The notes beneath the pieces were generated by a model that ran no database searches, was not told the origin of the DNA, and saw nothing but the letters and a program-made list of their open reading frames with translations. From Clusia tigrina (lineage: Eukaryota > Arthropoda > Insecta > Diptera > Clusiidae): DNA of 64,000 bases. How positions within the stretch are numbered: position 1 is the stretch's first letter; each line of letters opens with the position of its first letter. Location: assembly GCA_920105625.2 (NCBI GenBank), contig OV050033.1, forward strand, positions 124,495,821-124,559,820, read 5' to 3'. Shown here piece by piece: positions 34,248 to 47,250 of this stretch. The translations under genes and the position numbers were made by a program.

Positions 34248-34525
34248 TTATTTTTCAGAGAGCAGTGTTTTCATCAGTAGATTCTGATTTTGTATGAGTT
34301 CATGAATCATTGTTTGCATGGTTGACATAAATTGGGGCATACAATGCGTTTGCGTGCGTCATTAAGGAGGACGAGGGCGCAGCATTGGCTGGATTTATAC
34401 CAGGGTAGTTAGGTGCCATATTGCTACGTTCACAGTAAACTAGCTTTTGTGTTGTACGCGTCTTCATCTTCAGGTCTGTGTAAAGTGGACACCCTCTATA
34501 GTTGGCCGTGTGGCATTTTTTTTAC
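34248..34525 (-). pseudogene. LINE ORF1 3' remnant
   Basis: Contains the last knuckle motif of a Jockey-type ORF1 (CHTANYRGCPLYTDLK at about 34510-34460) and the terminal coil (FMSTMQTMIHELIQNQN). The stop TAA (34250-34248) abuts the ORF2 ATG as TAAATG. One frame break lies near 34330, and an upstream stop lies near 34520. Confidence 0.78.
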
Positions 34526-34875
34526 ATTTTGATCGAATTTGTCAAATTTACATTCAACTAAATAAAGAAGATAATTATAATGAAAATAATTTATAAAACA
34601 CTAATCCCCCCCTTTGTAGTTCATTTCAGCATTTTTCAAAATAACCCCATTAGTGTGAAAGAGACAGCAGTATAATTGCCTCTCATAGTTAGCAGGAAAA
34701 AGCACCAATGCCACCTCTTAGTAGCAGTGAAGCAAGAGTACTTTACACAAGACTGTGAACACCCTTCCTTACTTTCATATCAATAACTGAATCCAAGAAA
34801 TGTGGTTCCACAGCAATAATCGCTAACTATATCTCGAAACCTGTATAACAGTCATAGTAAAGCCCACAAACCCAC
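34526..34875. other. Noncoding, nothing recognised
   Basis: Unique-looking sequence between the LINE 5' end and the exon candidate at 34876. No feature supported. Confidence 0.5.
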
Positions 34876-35013
34876 CTTCAAAGTACTTCCCGCGTTCTGT
34901 TGCACACTTTTCTGCTGCTCCAGCACCTGCTTTGGCCGGGAATTTGAAGCATGTTGCATTAAATAAATTAACACACTTTCCATGGCAATTAAAAGTCTCT
35001 TAATGTGAGTCAT
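34876..35013 (-). CDS. Possible isolated first coding exon of an unknown gene
   Basis: On the - strand a 46-codon frame opens at ATG 35013, with further in-frame ATGs at 34983 (context GCCATGG, close to the Drosophila start consensus) and 34959. It closes at a good donor AAG/GTGGGT (34876/34875) in phase 0. The peptide from 34983 starts MESVLIYLMQHASNSRPKQV and is Gln-rich after that. A TAA lies 12 bases upstream in frame. I do not recognise the protein, and the next exon is not seen. It might be chance. Confidence 0.27.
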
Positions 35014-35819
35014 AAATTTAAATTAACACCGACTCGCCCAGTATGCGTGGCCAGGAGCAACGCGTAGTGGGCAGGAGAGGGGGTGGCAAAGAGAGAGAGA
35101 TAGAGAGACCGCTCGCGACGCTGGCGACGCTCACTTGTCACAATTCAAACTTGCATAATTTTCAATTAACACTTTCTCTTCATTTTAATTAAATAACAAA
35201 TTTCCACAGGTGTCTGCCATTATTTTCCCCTCCCACCCCACCCCACTCTCCTCCGCGGTTTTACACCGTTCTCAACTACTTTTTTAGTGTCCGAACTGAA
35301 CTGCGGAAATACGAACTTTAGTGTCGCCATTTGCCGCGCAGTTGAAATGTTGACTTTTGCGGTCAAAGTTCGCGGAGAAGAAACTCCCGTTCGCCATTTT
35401 GTAAGTTCTCAGCTGCCTTTTTTCATTAAAAATATATTCATAAATTCATTAATTAAACGCTAGCAAAGATACTCGCAATAAAGCAAACGAATACGTAAAC
35501 ACAAAGGAGATAAAGATGTGTGGGAGAGGCCCACAGAGGCGGACACAATCAGCGGCGGTGCGTCCTGCGCTCACAATCCAAGACAGCAAACATTGAATTT
35601 GCATTACTCGTATCGCAACTGCTGGGCGGCAATAGTGAAGAGTGGGAGGAGCCTCTGTGATGGCGGTTAAAACTTTATAAATCTCAATTAGTCCAATGAA
35701 AGGCGCAACTAACGTAGAAAATGTCAGTTGTTTTCTACAGGGAGGATGAGCACCAGTAGCCCAGAATATATGAGCACATTTTCAATTCTAGAGAAAGTTT
35801 TAAGAATTTTCAATCACAG
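35014..35819. other. Noncoding, less AT-rich
   Basis: Balanced composition with GAGAGAGAG at 35090-35110. It could be promoter or regulatory DNA for the exon candidate at 34876-35013. Nothing definite. Confidence 0.4.
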
Positions 35820-37310
35820 AGTTTGTGTTAATTGTCTACATGTGGGTATTAACCGATTTTTACATGTATAAATTATACTATTTTCTATAAGAAGAATATT
35901 AAAGTGAAGAAAGCAGAATTTGGACACTTCCAAGAATTCTGCATCATAGGCGGAGATTATGCTGAGTTTATATTATGAGTTAGAGTTTATTTTAATTATC
36001 TACATGTATAAACTAATTGATTCTCTTTATATACAAATTATCCCATTTTCTACCTAAAGAAAGTATAAAATATGAACGTTAAAAAAGCAGAATTTGGAAA
36101 GAATTCTGCTTCGAAGGCCGAGTTTATGTAAATTATCTACATGTGTGAATAAGCCGCTTTTCTACGTGTACAAATTACCTGATTTTCTACATTTACAAAT
36201 TAACAGATTTTCTACATATACAAATTGCCTGATTTTCTCCGAGACGAAAATATAAAATATTATCGTTAAAAAAGTAGAGTTTCCATTATTAAGTTGTGTC
36301 AAATTAATGTAAAAGAGATGAAGAAAATGTATAGATTTGACAATATTTAGTACAAAATATTCAAGACCATGTAGAAAATGTGTAAAGCGTGAAATGCTTA
36401 TAAATAAATATTCAAGTCAATGTAGAAAGTAGAGAAAGCCTAGAATATTTAGTACAAAATATTAAAGACCGCGCATAAAATGTAGAAACCATGGAATAGT
36501 AGTGCATTACTAGAGTTCGCACTAGTTTTCTACATAGTTAAATTCGGCATTTCCCCAAGTAGAAAATACGGTTTATGTAGAACGTGCAGTCAATTTTGTT
36601 AAGGTATGAGCTATTACAAAAATGATGTCGAATTGTCTACATATGAAATTATATATATTCCTGTACGTATAAAATTCTACGTAGACAATATACAGTACTA
36701 TGTAGAAAATTGTAAATATGTAGAAATATAGGAAAACATATGATTTTAATTTGGCCGATTTTTTACATTTGTAAATTACATGTTCATTACATTTTTTTTT
36801 TGTTATTACATGTTACATGTTTAATGTACAAAATTGTAAGCAGAAAAAATAATACATGTAGAAAATATAAAGAACCATGTAGAAAAAGTAGTAAAAAAAG
36901 AAAATATAGACTTGTAATTAGCATATTTCTACACATGTAAATAACATGCTTTCGAAATGTTTAAAAATGACTGTGAAAAACAACAAACAAAATGGAGATA
37001 ATACAAAACATATATGGAGGTAAAATATGAAGAAAAGACAGAATATAATATATAAAATGTCAAATATAAAAGGCATAAAATACGTATAGAGTAGACAATT
37101 CTTTACGACCAATTGTAGTACTCAATATCTGCAGGAAAACTATGCATAATATGTAGAAAATTCAGCAATGTTTGACCATAAATGAAAATATATACATGTA
37201 CAAAACTATACGTAGACAATTCCATAAGGGTTTTTGATTCCAGAAAACATAATTCTGAAAAATGTTTCTGATGTGTATTGTCTACATGTAGAAAATGTAA
37301 AACAACAGAC
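35820..37310. repeat. Degenerate array rich in TTTTCTACAT / ATGTAGAAAA
   Basis: About 20 occurrences of the word or its reverse complement, some joined as the palindrome TCTACATGTAGA (about 37279-37292). In 35830-36300 a larger unit of about 190 bases recurs, with AAAAAAGCAGAATTTGGA and GAATTCTGC blocks. No gene. Confidence 0.75.
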
Positions 37311-39119
37311 AATATAACAGATTGCCACGGCGTCTATAGTTACTGATATAACGGCATATGGGGGACAATTCGAATGTCCCCGCTTAAGGTGGTTGGAAAC
37401 TCCTGAAGAATTCCTTTGCTTCCTTAGGTGCCTTTTCTGACACAATATATTTGGGAATAACCAAACCCAAAATATAAGTAAAGGAAATGCTTAAAAATTG
37501 CTAGGAGAAGCAAGTCTGAACCCCTTGCCCTGGCCGCTTTTGGGTCTCTTCTAGAAACTCGTTAACTACCAGTCAATTTTTGAACGCTGGAAACTGAGAC
37601 TATGCTCTGCTGCTTTTCAAGGATACCCTTGTAAAAATCCAATACAACTTTTGAATTCATAAAAGATGGCACATCGCGGGAAGAGAAAGAAAAATACGAA
37701 TATCCCGGGAAAGGACACTTTTGCTACTTACAAAAAATTACAAATGTGGCATTGTAATTACATCATTTATGCAGGACGAATATGTCGTCGTCCTGCTGCG
37801 GCCCTTCCTAGAGCGTAACACTTTCCTCCACACACACGCACACCATTTCACATGCATGTAAATAGGAGATGGCCAGAGGACATGTGCAGGGACACGAGCA
37901 CAGCCAATGCAAATTGTGCTGCGGCAGGCATCGCAGTCAGATTTAATTCCTTTTCCGTTGCTGTCATTTTTTGCCTTATTTTCTTCTCTTTGTATTTTAT
38001 AAATAAGTACAAAATGGTCAGCGGAATAATAATCAGCATTCGGTGCAGGAATGAGTGCGGAAATGGGCACGAAAGACGCTGGGCACACCGACCAGGCGAA
38101 GAAAGGAAAAGGAGCGGTGAGTGGGGGAAGGGCATCATATATTTAAATATGAGAAAAAGCTTTCAATTTTTTATACTTCCATTTCTGCGCGACTTTAGTT
38201 TCGAATACACGATTGTATAAATGAAAAGGCGTTGTTGACGTGAGGGTTCATGAGGCGCCATGAGGGGTGGAGAGGCGTGGTGAGGCACTCGGACTGCAGC
38301 TGCCATGGTCAGCGCAATCTTTGCGTACATGCGGTGTCCAGCGCGTTGCTGTCACACAAAAACGTAGCGAGAATATGCAAAAAGCACTAATTTCAAAGAG
38401 GAACCTTAGCAGGACAAATGTGGCAAAGCAGAAGCAAAAAAAAAATGCAGAAAAAGGGGGTGGGGAAATTGCCCCCTCTTACACACTCACTCTCCTGCGA
38501 ACACTTGGGAGCACATCCAGTTGGATCGTGTGGGACGACTCGCGAATGACGGTTCCGCTGTTGCATATTAAGCGTGAAGGATAATAATTTCTATTCCTGT
38601 TCTTATATTCCATTTCTTCTCCTTCTCCTCCCTTCTTCACTCCCGTGCAGAAGAAACTGCGAAGCCAAAGCATTATCATTATTACTCATGTTAACTACTT
38701 CTAAAAAGGGGGCAGAATGGGACCAAAATTGGTGCACGATTTTAGAGCATTTTTTAGTGATGCCACTGGAAGCACATTTCCACATATCATGAAAATTTCC
38801 AGGTCCAAGGTGCGTTCTCATTGTGGAAAATAAGGGGTCAGTTTGTTGAATGTACAAAACTGTACCTCATCGGTGGGAAAAATAAAAAAATTACTGATTT
38901 GACTTAGTGAGAACGACAAGTTCTCATTGTAACACATCAGGATCTGTTGCTTTCATAAATCTATTCCTTTTGAAGGGGAAACGATAAAAAATGGCTCTAA
39001 TGTGAACGTTAAAAAATTCAATATTCCATTTCGTTCCACTATTGCCAAAGTTCCTTAATGAGGTGTCCATTCATACAAGAAGCCCCTTAAATGGCCAATA
39101 CGTAGAGGAGGAACTCAAG
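37311..39119. other. Noncoding, nothing recognised
   Basis: Mixed composition. Several overlapping short frames on both strands near 37740-38220 and 38270-38860 have no recognisable domains or splice structure. Confidence 0.45.
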
Positions 39120-40095
39120 CAACACCTCAAAAACAGCTTTTTACTCTGACGTCTCTGTTTCTGTCTCTCGCTCTCTATAAGTCCATCTATCTCTGTCTGT
39201 CTATCTCCCTATCTACCTCTATCTACCTATTTCTACCTCTCTCTATCTATCTATTTGTACATATTTCTCCCTCTCTCTACCTTTCTACCTCTACCTACCT
39301 TCCCCCTTGCCTCAATACATACCTTCCTCCCTGCCTACCTTTTTTCATCCTTTCCTCCGCCTCCCTACACCCCCATTTCTCCAACTCTCTCTCTATCTTT
39401 CTGTTTAAATGCCTGAAACTCTGCAACTCTGACTCCCTCGCTCTGAATATCTCGAGCTCTCTTCCTCTCTATTTCTCTCTCTCCCTCTCAGTCTCTACCA
39501 ACTTCCCTTCCTCCGTCCCTACCTACCTCCCTCTCTACGTCTCTACCACCCTCCCTACATCCCACCATCCCTCCCTCCATCTCACTCACACTCTCCATCT
39601 CACTCTCTTCCTCTCCATCTCCCTCTCTTCATCTCTCTCTTCATCTCTCTCTTCATCTCTCTCTTCATCTCTCTCTTCATCTCTCTCTTCATCTCTCTCT
39701 TCATCTCTCTCTTCACCTTTCTCTTCATCTCTCTCTTCATCTCTTTCTTCACCTCTCTCTTCATCTCTTCCTTAATCCCTCTCTTTATCTCTCTTTTCAT
39801 CTCTCTCTTTATCTCTCTCCCTGTATTTCTCTTTATCTCTCTCCCTGTGCTTCTCTTTATCTCTCTCCCTATGTTTCTCTTTATCTCTCTCCCTGTGTTT
39901 CTCTTTAGCTCTCTCCCTGTGTTTCTCTTTATCTCTCTCCCTGTGTTTCTCTTCAATGCCTCGGTTTCTCTATTAACCTCTCTCCCTGTGTTTCTCTTTA
40001 GCTCTCTCCCTGTGTTTCTCTTTAGCTCCCTCCCTGTGTTTCTCTTTATCTCTCTCCCTGTGTTTCTCTTCAATGCCTCGGTTTCTCTATTAATC
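39120..40095. repeat. CT-rich tract with 12-bp and 24-bp tandem units
   Basis: 39120-39600 is loose CTCTAT/CTACC repeats. 39600-39780 is CTCTCTCTTCAT repeated. 39820-40070 is a 24-bp unit CTCCCTGTGTTTCTCTTTAT plus CTCT. Unit lengths divisible by three leave a - strand frame (39600-40136) of KREM and KRNTGRE repeats, which I regard as an artefact. Confidence 0.88.
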
Positions 40096-41285
40096 GCTCC
40101 AGTCTCATTTGGATGAGTGCAGTTGCATTTTTTCATTTAAATCTGTGCAGACACATTCGTCTCTCGAAGGAGGTTGGCTTCTCCGCAAACCCTCTCCGCC
40201 AAAGCACTCACTCCCTATTGCCACCCCCAGTGCACTCATTTCATATTTGCTCGTATGCCATTTCTTCAAACTGCGTACGTAGAAAAATTCGCTTGCATAA
40301 TTTTAAAAAATTGTTCCGCTGCTCTATGCCCCCCTCCTCTCCCCTCCTCCACTGTTATCGCCCGGAACCAAACGATTGCGTTACGTTTCATATCCGGCGG
40401 ATGGACATCGGTGTCCATTTCTAGGACTCCTCCTCAGTGGGTAGCGCAATATTATAAGTAGGAAAAAAATGATGAAATATGTGTTTCCATGCGTCTTTCC
40501 TAAAAGGACTTTTTCGTCCTTTTTTGGCTTTTTTGTCGCTTCGCTTTGCTATTAATTTATTTCGTGTTTCATTTTTTGTATGTAATAAATTTTTATAATT
40601 TGCTAAAAGTGTGTGCCTGTGGTGGCATGGGATTAAGTGTCCGTGGATGGGAGAGAGTGTGTGTGAGGGTTGTGTGTGTGTGTGAGTGTTGGTCCTAAAT
40701 GAAACACACATAATGAATATTATTTAAGCATGATTATTTTTTGCATGCCCGCCTTGCCTGAAGTTCCTTTCTATTTTCGTCCTTTTTAAGCGCCTAAAAG
40801 TGTCATTTACAAATTTTTTCTCTCTTTTTCAGATAAAAGCATGCATGGAAATATTTTTTCTAATTTTTTGGACACATTTTTTCTCGTTTGCTCGTATGAA
40901 TTGTGTTAATTTATGAGCACTTTGTGCAATGTGCAAAGGATTTTAATATATTTTTTGTTCCATATGACAAGCAGGGGGGGGCACACATACGCATTTCTTT
41001 CTACACAAACAGCCACTGTCGCGAGAGCCTTTTTTTCGCTAGTTTAAAACATGTTTTTCATTTTAATTAACTTTAGTTTTACACATTCAAATCGGAGGAT
41101 CTGTAAATGAGGAGCTCTGAAACTAGGAAACCAATGCGACTCAACCAAATTAATTTTGCGAAAGGCTTTCCCATTTTCAACGGACGGATTTTTAAATTTT
41201 CCATTAGAAACCGTGGGTTAAGTGCCTGTCTAGGGCACAGATAAGGGGCACAGCGAAGACGCCATAAATATGGCCCAAAATTACA
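40096..41285. other. Noncoding; short GT microsatellite
   Basis: TG-rich run at 40650-40690. No gene supported. Confidence 0.5.
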
Positions 41286-41990
41286 TACACTTCGAGGAAA
41301 AATGTTCCATATTTACACATGTAGAAACTTAATTCTGGGTTTCATCCTTTTCTACATGCAATTTATATTGTATATAAAAAATTTTCTACGTGTGGATTAT
41401 TCGAATTACAGGGAAACCAAATGAGTTTAGACCCAATTTCAAGCGTTTCTGTATTTTCTACATTTTACACTTATTTTACATGTAGAAATGGGGTACAACA
41501 TTTCCAGATAATATTAGTCTGTATTTTTACCCATTGTCTACATAATGCTTTATATTTTCTACACATTATAAATATTTTACATGGAGAAGTTGGGTTCAAC
41601 ATTTGCCGTAAAAGAAAGACAACATTTTCGACTTTTTCTAAATATTTCTTATTTTCTACTTAATATAGTTATTTATTTACATAAAGATAGTTTACATGTA
41701 GAAATTGGGTGCAACATTTGCAGAAGGAATGATTCAAACTTTTTACATTTTCTACATATCTTATATATAGAGATTGGATTCAACATTTGCAGTAAAGAAT
41801 TTTTCAAACTTGTTTCCATTTTCTACATATTTTACATGTTGAAATTTAAGATAACAATTGCATTAAAGGAGAGTCAAAACTCGTGATATTTTCTACATAT
41901 TTTACATATAGAAATTAGGTACAACAATTGCAGTAAACAATAGTTCAAACTTTTTGACATTTTTACATTTTTTACATAAAGAATTCGGTA
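41286..41990. repeat. Tandem array with TTTTCTACAT...TACATGTAGAAATTGGGT units
   Basis: AAATTGGGTNCAACATTTGCAG-like blocks start near 41484, 41589, 41706, 41773, 41842 and 41911. The last intervals are about 67-69 bases. Each unit carries a TTTTCTACAT word. Confidence 0.8.
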
Positions 41991-42004
41991 AATCAACAGT
42001 TTCG

Positions 42005-42530
42005 AGTGGATTGTGAGAAGGGCTTATCGGTGTGTTGGCAGACTGAGTGGTTTCTATTGACAGAGTGAGAGGCTCTGTTGGCAGTATGAGTGGCTCCTTT
42101 TGAGAGAGGGTGTATTGGTAGTCTGAATGGCGTTCATTGTGAGAGGCTCTCTGTCTTTGCTGGCAGTCTGAGTGGCTTCGATTGAGAGAGGATTTCTGGG
42201 TGTGTTAGCAGTGGCTTTGCATGAGATGTTCTCTGGGCATCTTGTGGCGGATTGAGTGGTTTCCATTGACATAGGATCTCTGGGCATTGTGAGAGGTTCT
42301 GTTGGCAGTCTAAGCTGAAAGAGTTTCTGGGTGTGTGTGTATGCGGATTCTCAGTGGCATACATTGAGAGACAAAATGAGATGTTCTGTTGACAGTCTGA
42401 GTGGGTTCTATTGTGAGAGGCTCTTTGATTTTGCTAGTGTCTGAGTGGCTTCTATTGAGAGAGGTTTTCTGTCTATGTGGGCTAGTGTCCTGTTAGAGGT
42501 GGTAGTAGGGTATCTATTGGTACTCTGGAT
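42005..42530. repeat. Diverged 55-70 bp repeats (GGCAGTCTGAGTGGCTTCTA)
   Basis: Blocks GGCAGTCTGAGTGGYTTCTA, TTGAGAGAGG and CTGGGTGTGTT recur about eight times in shuffled order. No gene. Confidence 0.75.
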
Positions 42531-44024
42531 TTGCTGGCCTTACAAAACAACATTTTAAGAATCCTTTAGGGAGCGCTTCCAAGTTTGTTGAGTAACTTTT
42601 AGTGGCACCTCTGTTTGAGCCTCTACACTAATATACTTTACCTCTCCAGTTTCTACTCTTAGCTCTTGGCAACAATTTCAGTTGGTATGCTGGCTCCTCT
42701 GCTACTTTCTCTAAAGGCCCTTCAAAGCATTGTGCCTAATAAATTTTATTGTAATATTGGCCAGAGCGGAAATTTCATTAACATTAATTTGCCATAATCA
42801 ACCAGATTTGATCCTTTGCCCACAAATCGTAATCAAATTATCCCAAAAAACCGAAAGGTAAGGAAGAAAAATCGAGCACATTTGAATAATTCTGCATTGC
42901 GGTCTGACGGAAAAGGATAACAGAGCTTCGGTCAAGAGTGTGCGGGAGTGGCAAATACGCCGAACACACTTCCCAAGCAGTCAACCAACCAACCAACCAA
43001 GCAACGAACCGAACCAACCAGGCTCGGAACGCAACTAAACCAATTTCAAATTTGAACCTAATCACATGCAATTCAATTCGTTTTACAATTTCAACTAATT
43101 TCCATTTCAATTAACTTTTAAAATGTAATTTAAGGCATTAGTCCAATGGGTGGGCGCGCTCCGCAGAGAGCTCCACAGTGCTCCGCAGAGCTACCGTGCG
43201 AGTGACCGAGTGAGGCTGGCAGCGGAGCAAGCCAGCACAGCAAATGCTGGCATGTAAGTGGAAGGCTGAAGTGTACCTGGGCAGCGCGGTGGGACAGGAC
43301 AGAGCGGAGTGGGGTTGCAGCGGACTCGCTGTGAGTCTGACAAAGGCATAAACGAATCATCCACTCGGCTGCGTTTTGTTGTTACTGAATTTTGGCGTGT
43401 GGAGCGGCGGCGGAGTGCTCCAAGCGCTCGCAGCGCAACAGTCGAAATAGTCATTAAAATCAGTTTCAGCATTCAGAATACAAGTAATCAAAGTCAGTCA
43501 GGTTCCAGGTGGCGCTGCTCCTCCAACTGCTGCTGTTTGGTTGGTTGGCTTTCAAGGCTGGAGTGGATTAGTCCTGTATGAATGAGTGTGTGTGGCATGC
43601 AGTTCCGAGTCTCTCCTTTGGCCACAGTGTTGTGTAAGTGGCTGCACAAGCTTCGTTTATCAGTAATCAGAAACTAAATTATTTCAATTAGTTGTGCGTT
43701 CTGAAAGTTTGGCGGGCGGAGAATTGAAAAGTAACTCGTAAACCGAAAGTTGCAATATAATTATTCAATTTGCCATTAACAGCTAAATCAGGGAAGCAGA
43801 AGTGAATGTAAGGGTAGGAAGGGTGTCACAAATGCCAATGTATTAACGGGGAGAGTTGAAATTATGTGCCAGGTAAAGCCACCGGTTCGATGGAAGCAAC
43901 TGTGATCCTTACGGGGGGAAAGTGAAAAGCAGAAGTGAGTAATGATCATAGCAAGGTGCATCCCACTAAATCAAGTGACAAGTGTTCCATTTGAACCTTA
44001 GTATTATTAAAAGCTGCGTGCATC
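42531..44024. other. Noncoding; GC-richer patch
   Basis: 42840-43600 is less AT-rich and has CAACCAACCAACCAACCAAG at 42976-42995. No exon could be supported. Confidence 0.45.
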
Positions 44025-44345
44025 AATAGCGAAGTGTTCCCTTGTGAACTGTAAAAAAATGCCCAATTGTACTGTTCCCTTATCAACTGTCAAATTGTAT
44101 TGCTCTCTTGAGAACTGTAAAAAATTGTGCAATTGTATTTTTCTCTTGTGAATTGTGAAAAATTTTATTGTTCCCTTATGAACTGTCAAAATTTCCAATT
44201 GAATTGTTCCGTTAAGAACTATCAAAAAATGACAATTATATTGTTCCTTTGTGAACTATCAAAAAATGACAATTGTATTGTTCCCTTGTGAACTGGCAAA
44301 AAATATTCAATTGCATTATTCCCGTGTGAACTGTCAAAATATTTC
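44025..44345. repeat. ~42-47 bp tandem repeat, about eight copies
   Basis: Unit TTGTTCCCTTGTGAACTGTC plus an AAAAAATGMCAATTGTA block, repeated with drift. Confidence 0.85.
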
Positions 44346-46439
44346 CAGCTGGTCTCCATAAACAGCTGATCAACATGCAAGGAACTCAAGGGAAATGACA
44401 CTTAACCAGGATCTGGATTTAAAAAAAAAATTGTTGATGCTTCCACCTCTAAAATAAATTCACCGTTCTCTGTGCCAAGAGTAACTTCCTTTTCAATCCC
44501 TCTCTCCACTTTCTTTCCATCTGATTCACTGGTGACAAATGAAGCAACAATTTGAAATGTCGCTGCAATTTATGTAGGAATGTGTTCCACGATGCTTTGC
44601 ATAGATAAAGAGACGGACAAACGAACGAGAGCGGACTAGGGTCAGGTTAGGGTCAGGTCGAATTACAGAGGATTCTTGGGATTCTTCGAATTTTCCTTCA
44701 TGAACCCTATCGAGTTGAACTAGATAATTATTCAGATTATTTGAGTCATCTTCCAGCAATCAGGTCGAACTAGAGGAGATTATTAGATTATTCGAATGCT
44801 GGATATCCTAAAGCAAATAACAGCATTATGTGTAAAAGCAGAGGAAAACTAACATGCCAGATACGAATGCATTAGGGGACCATACCCAAGCTCCTTAATA
44901 GTCCGACTTTTTCCTTTCCAAGGTTCAAACGAATTAGTATAATAACGAAGGACACGCAACCATTGACAGCAGCTTAACTTTCAGATTTTAAAATTGGCAT
45001 TTCATCACCTCTCAACTCTGCTCACAACTGACTTCAACGACGCGATTATTTGTAAACCGACTTTGAGCGTGCCTCCCCTCCTTGCCTGGCTGGCGCGGAG
45101 GTGTGGGAACGCAATAATCAGGCCATATTTGTACAGGAAAAACGCATAAATATCATTGTGCTCGCAATTTACGAATAAAGTACTTTGTTGCAATTTATTG
45201 CAAAGAGACGCGCGTATTCTTACCTAGGCCAGGGTGGCCCGTCACCCACTCCGCCAGGCAGCGAGTCACAGTGCTCAAAGGGTGCATAAATAAAACCCAG
45301 CCAGCGACGAGTTCGGCGCTGATGCTGAGGCGGCCTCACTGCCTGCCTGGCTGCCTAGGCAGGCTGACGTGTTCCCGGCAAAAGTTTTCTCGCGCTGGCT
45401 TTGGATCGGGCTCCGCAGCCAAAAAACGGCGAAACAACACGGAGAGGAAAAAATCATAAACAGCGCGGCTCTTGGCGCACGGTGCGCCGCATTTGCTTCG
45501 CTGCTCATACAAATAACTCCGCTCATTAGTTGCCCTACACGCAATTAAGCACAAATGGCTGCATGCAGCTTTCCCTCTGTCCAACCACCCTCAGTCCCGC
45601 CATCGTCTGTCTTTGCTGTGTCACCGGCGCTCCTGCCAGGCTGCCTGGTTTACTATAAATCCTCGAAAAAAACTTTCTGCCGCTCAGCGCCGAAGGAAGC
45701 GCATTGCCAACTCCAACTCGCAACTGATTCCAAAAGCGACTACGTTGCGAGCAGGTAAATTTGTCGTCGTCTCAGCTCCGTCGTTTCCGCTTTTCCAAAA
45801 TATTAAAAATAAAATAAAATACAAAAAATTTATGGCTGGAAAAATTTCACCTGCCCGACCCGCTGGGCTGCTGCTCTGCGCCTCCTTCCTCCTTGCATTT
45901 TAGAGCTTAAATAAACTTTTTTGCGCGGGTATAAACTCATAAAGCAACATGCCTGACAATACGACAAATGAGTAGCGCGGAGGATTGGCCCTGCCCAGCC
46001 CAGCCCAGTCGTGCAACCGACGCAAAGGATTCATAAATTCTGTAATTGTGAAATGTGCATTTTAATGCGTATGAAATGAGTTTAAGACAAATTTTTTTAT
46101 TTATGGCCAAACAGAGCTCAAATTTATTGCCAACGAACTTAGCGGCAGGAAGGTGGTGGGCGAGCAGTTCGCGGGGAAGCGGTGGATCCTTTGGAAGCTA
46201 AATGGTGACACGCTTAAATTGTGTGTTAATAATTGTGTGTGGGAACTTCATTTACCGTAAATGCTGCCAGAGTAGCCACTGGAAAGGTTTGGAAGACCAC
46301 TGACAGTTCGCGCAGAGGGGGAGGGGAGGCATGGCCTCAGTAAGACGACTGTGGAGCTTTACACATGTTCAGGCACTGAGTGTGTTTGTGGTTTCGACGG
46401 TTGTTATTATTGCAAATTTGATTGAAAATACCTCTTCCA
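44346..46439. other. Noncoding, nothing recognised
   Basis: 45240-46030 is GC-richer with short palindromes such as CTGCCTAGGCAG (about 45350-45362). It could be regulatory; no gene supported. Confidence 0.45.
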
Positions 46440-47250
46440 AAGCTCTACCCCTTCATATAGCCGCGGTGAGGCCTTTGGAAGGATATTCTGATCTTTTCTC
46501 CTTAAGGATATTCAGGTCTCTTATGTCTTTCATGAAACTCATTCTTCAATTCTGCCGAACACAGATTCGGAAGGTTTCATAAACTCAGCTTAAAGTGGAT
46601 CTCAGTTTATTCAGTGGTTAAACTCAGTTTCACGTTGAATTCCGTACACCCCCATTGTTGTGCTTGGATGATATGGCTAGAACAGGTCCTGCTGAATTCT
46701 CTCATGTCTTCATGAACCTCACTCTCTAACGTTGTAGATAACTTAAAGTTTATTTATAGATTATTCAGTAACTAAACCCAGTTCAACGTCAAGGTCCAAA
46801 AATCCACTTTGGAGTCTTTGGAAGATGTTTCTCGCTAAAAGATATTGTGATCTATTATGTCTTTCACTGTGGGGAAGAAACTTTAATGGAAGGCTTCCCC
46901 AAGGAAACTTTAAGTTGATTTACAGTTTATTCAGTGATTCATAACCCTACTATGGCGTCTTTGGAAGATGTTTCTTGCAGAGTTCCTAAATGATATTCTT
47001 AAGTGTTAAATTATTGAGGAACGTCACTTTCGAGCTGTGTCGCCGCAGAAAATTTAAGGAAAGGTTTCACAATCGAAGCTTAAACTTTTACTGCAGTTCA
47101 TTCAGTGATTAAGCCCAGTTCAACGTTGACTTCCATATGCTCGCATAGCTGTACCCGGAAGAAACGTTTTCGAGCAGTTCATCGTTCATATTCTCAACTC
47201 TGGTCTTTCATGGTGTACGGAAGATATTCTTTTAGTAGTTCCAGAAGAAA
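46440..47250. repeat. ~160-bp tandem repeat, about four to five copies
   Basis: CAGTTTATTCAGTGATTAAA plus CCCAGTTCAACGTTGA blocks start near 46601, 46757, 46921 and 47091, each preceded by a TTTGGAAGATRTTTCT and CTTTCATG block. No gene. Confidence 0.75.

Larger units (their letters stand above)
27340..34525 (-). mobile_element. Decayed Jockey-like LINE, split by a copia-like element
   Basis: Order on the - strand: the end of ORF1 (34520-34248), then ORF2 from 34247 to about 27340, interrupted by the LTR element at 29516-34120. Without the insert it is about 2.6 kb. It is truncated at the 5' end within ORF1. At the 3' end it is cut inside ORF2 just after the reverse transcriptase, at the border with the tandem array. 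No poly(A) tail or 3' UTR is left. Confidence 0.88.

Noticed and set aside
39600..40136. 178-residue - strand frame of KREM and KRNTGRE repeats
   Set aside because: It is the complement of 12-bp and 24-bp CT repeats whose length is divisible by three; there is no other sign of a gene.
43870..43900. tRNA-like B box (GGTTCGATGGAAGC)
   Set aside because: No A box or cloverleaf around it.
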